Assembly: GCA_014155875.1 (NCBI GenBank)
Contig: JACEFZ010004150.1
Span: 1-64,000, forward strand
Length of the DNA stretch: 64,000 nt
DNA from: Cepaea nemoralis
Lineage: Eukaryota > Mollusca > Gastropoda > Stylommatophora > Helicidae
Direction of reading: 5' to 3'
The notes beneath the pieces are model-generated. The model did not search any database. It saw nothing but the letters and a program-made list of their open reading frames with translations, and had not been told where the DNA came from. This document shows, in pieces, positions 62,665 through 64,000 of the stretch. How positions within the stretch are numbered: position 1 is the first letter of the stretch; every line of letters begins with the position of its first letter. Made by a program: the position numbers and the translations under genes.

Positions 62665-63720
62665 GAACAGATTTCATTATGTCAGTTCAATCCAACTTAT
62701 TTTCATTGTTTTTTTTTTCTTTACAATTGTTTTTTATTTTTCAAAAAAATTAGGAAAATGTCATGAAAATATCTGAAGACACTTGATGGGAGGTCACAAC
62801 TAGGTTTAAACTTCATAGATGAAAAATTGAAAATGTGAATAATATAGCAGATGATAACCTGATCTCTCTTAGTAAATAATACTAGATAAGAAAAGTAAAC
62901 AGATTTGTCTAGTTCTCTCCATGAGTTCCCTTAGTGAAACTTCGCTTCGAGAAGTAGAATCATACACATATTTACATACCGATGTAGACAAAGATGGGTG
63001 AACATATGGAGATATTAAAATAAGCATGTAAAAGGAGATTCCATGACACAACATGTTTTTTTTTAAAAACTCTATAAAGTTAAATCATGACTGCTGAATG
63101 TATCAGAAATATGGAGAATGTCTAAACCAATTATTACAAACATTCATTTATTGTTGCTTGTGTAGAATAAAGGGACTAAAGTTATATGAGATAATCACTT
63201 TGTGGAGTTCATGAAGAAAACTTAACAGATACAAGTGAACCAAGAGGTGAGGAAAAGACACTGATGCTGGGTAGGATACAGAGTTAACTAAGAAAACCTT
63301 AAACATCCATTCATACATCCATCATGTGCCATGCCAGTAGGCGTGGGCGGTCATGATTCGCCCAAAACCTGAAAAAAATAGCATTTTAAAAGTTGTATTG
63401 TGTAATTAGTAATTTGTGTAACAGACGAGGCGAATGAAATATAGGGAGACCTAAAATTACACGAAGGCAAACAGAATGAGGTGAATAATGGAAATAGTTC
63501 AAATACGGGGGCGGGGTGGATGCTGACAGAGAGGCTCAACTTCATCGCACCCAGTTTTATCCCATTTACTGGGTCTCTTTCCACAGGGCAGACTGCCGAA
63601 AGTGTCGCACAAAACAGGAACTCCGTAGCTCCAGTGACTACCCCCAGGCTGCTTGGCCAACGAGATAGAATGACGATATTCAACACCACTAAACGATAAA
63701 TGAATGATGTAGTAAAAATC
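62665..63720 (+). mobile_element. LINE K copy 4
   Basis: Paralog of 23930-26260 lacking the Penelope insertion. Its 3' block 63481-63699 is open for 72 codons (SFIPFTGSLSTGQTAESVAQ). Confidence 0.65.
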
Positions 63721-64000
63721 ATTGATTAGTAAATACTCAAATTAAAATTGTCATAAGACTTGCTATATTATAAATAATTATTAATTATTATTAATAATAT
63801 TATTATTATTAGTAATATACTGTAAACAGACTTCTACCAGAAACCATTTTTTCCGCGCTTGCGCAGAAGGGTTTCGTCGTGTCTACATCATTGACTATTA
63901 ACATACACTTTGTATATCTCATTGGATATATTTAAATAACTCATGCCAATAACGAATTACCATCTCCGCTTCCGGTAAAATGGCCAGTCTAATCATTGTG
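63721..64000. other. AT-rich end of window
   Basis: Contains a (TAA/TTA)-rich stretch at 63770-63820. Nothing else recognised. Confidence 0.5.

Overview
The window is eukaryotic, metazoan DNA. It has splice-junction-bounded exons, a tandem C2H2 zinc-finger gene, long AT-rich introns, microsatellites, and a very dense pile of nested retrotransposons. The mix (Ty3/gypsy elements with integrase upstream of RT, several APE-type LINE clades with and without RNase H, Penelope-like GIY-YIG elements, tRNA-derived SINEs, a piggyBac remnant, short 163/85-bp satellites) fits a lophotrochozoan, perhaps a mollusc. That placement is inference; nothing here fixes the species. No bacterial, viral or CRISPR locus was seen.

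Layout. 1-11381 (minus): gag of one Ty3/gypsy element (Gypsy-1) running off the left edge, then a complete but decayed second element (Gypsy-2) whose pol order is protease-integrase-RT-RNase H, i.e. copia-like order in a gypsy-type element (Gmr1-like). The two elements appear to share a chimeric LTR. 11382-16828 (plus): LINE A (RT plus RNase H), split in frame by a 2.56-kb solo LTR. 16829-18370: decayed RTE-like LINE K holding a 0.54-kb solo LTR. 19259-23240 (minus): LINE B, a nearly complete I-like LINE with 11-bp target-site duplications. 23241-26260: LINE endonuclease scrap, SINE, and a second LINE K copy interrupted by a Penelope-like element. 26415-29803: RTE tail, a 47-bp-arm hairpin element, a second Penelope end, a LINE RT scrap, and a LINE ORF1 (LINE G). 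29804-35400: mostly non-coding, with SINEs, a 163-bp and an 85-bp satellite side by side, and two candidate host exons. 35440-37960 (minus): LINE H with RT deleted. 38155-41033 (plus): LINE I, an almost intact RTE with 9-bp target duplications. 42092-43078: 42-bp minisatellite.

44349-59663 (minus) looks like the main host gene: a C2H2 zinc-finger gene with about 17 near-identical fingers in one large 3' exon and a small first coding exon at 59585-59645, separated by a 13-kb intron. That intron holds a 17-bp minisatellite, a piggyBac-type MITE, and a four-level nest (minisatellite > LINE C > LINE B copy 2 > LINE D). It also holds an hAT end, Helitron-like repeats and RTE LINE J. The last ten codons and stop of the zinc-finger reading frame come from the antisense tail of an RTE LINE. 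59664-64000 holds further LINE K, LINE D, SINE and CR1-like fragments.

Almost every TE reading frame is broken. The best preserved are LINE I (one frameshift, one stop) and LINE B copy 1 (main lesion a 188-nt duplication offset). Insertion order can be read from target-site duplications and from paralogous empty sites inside the window.
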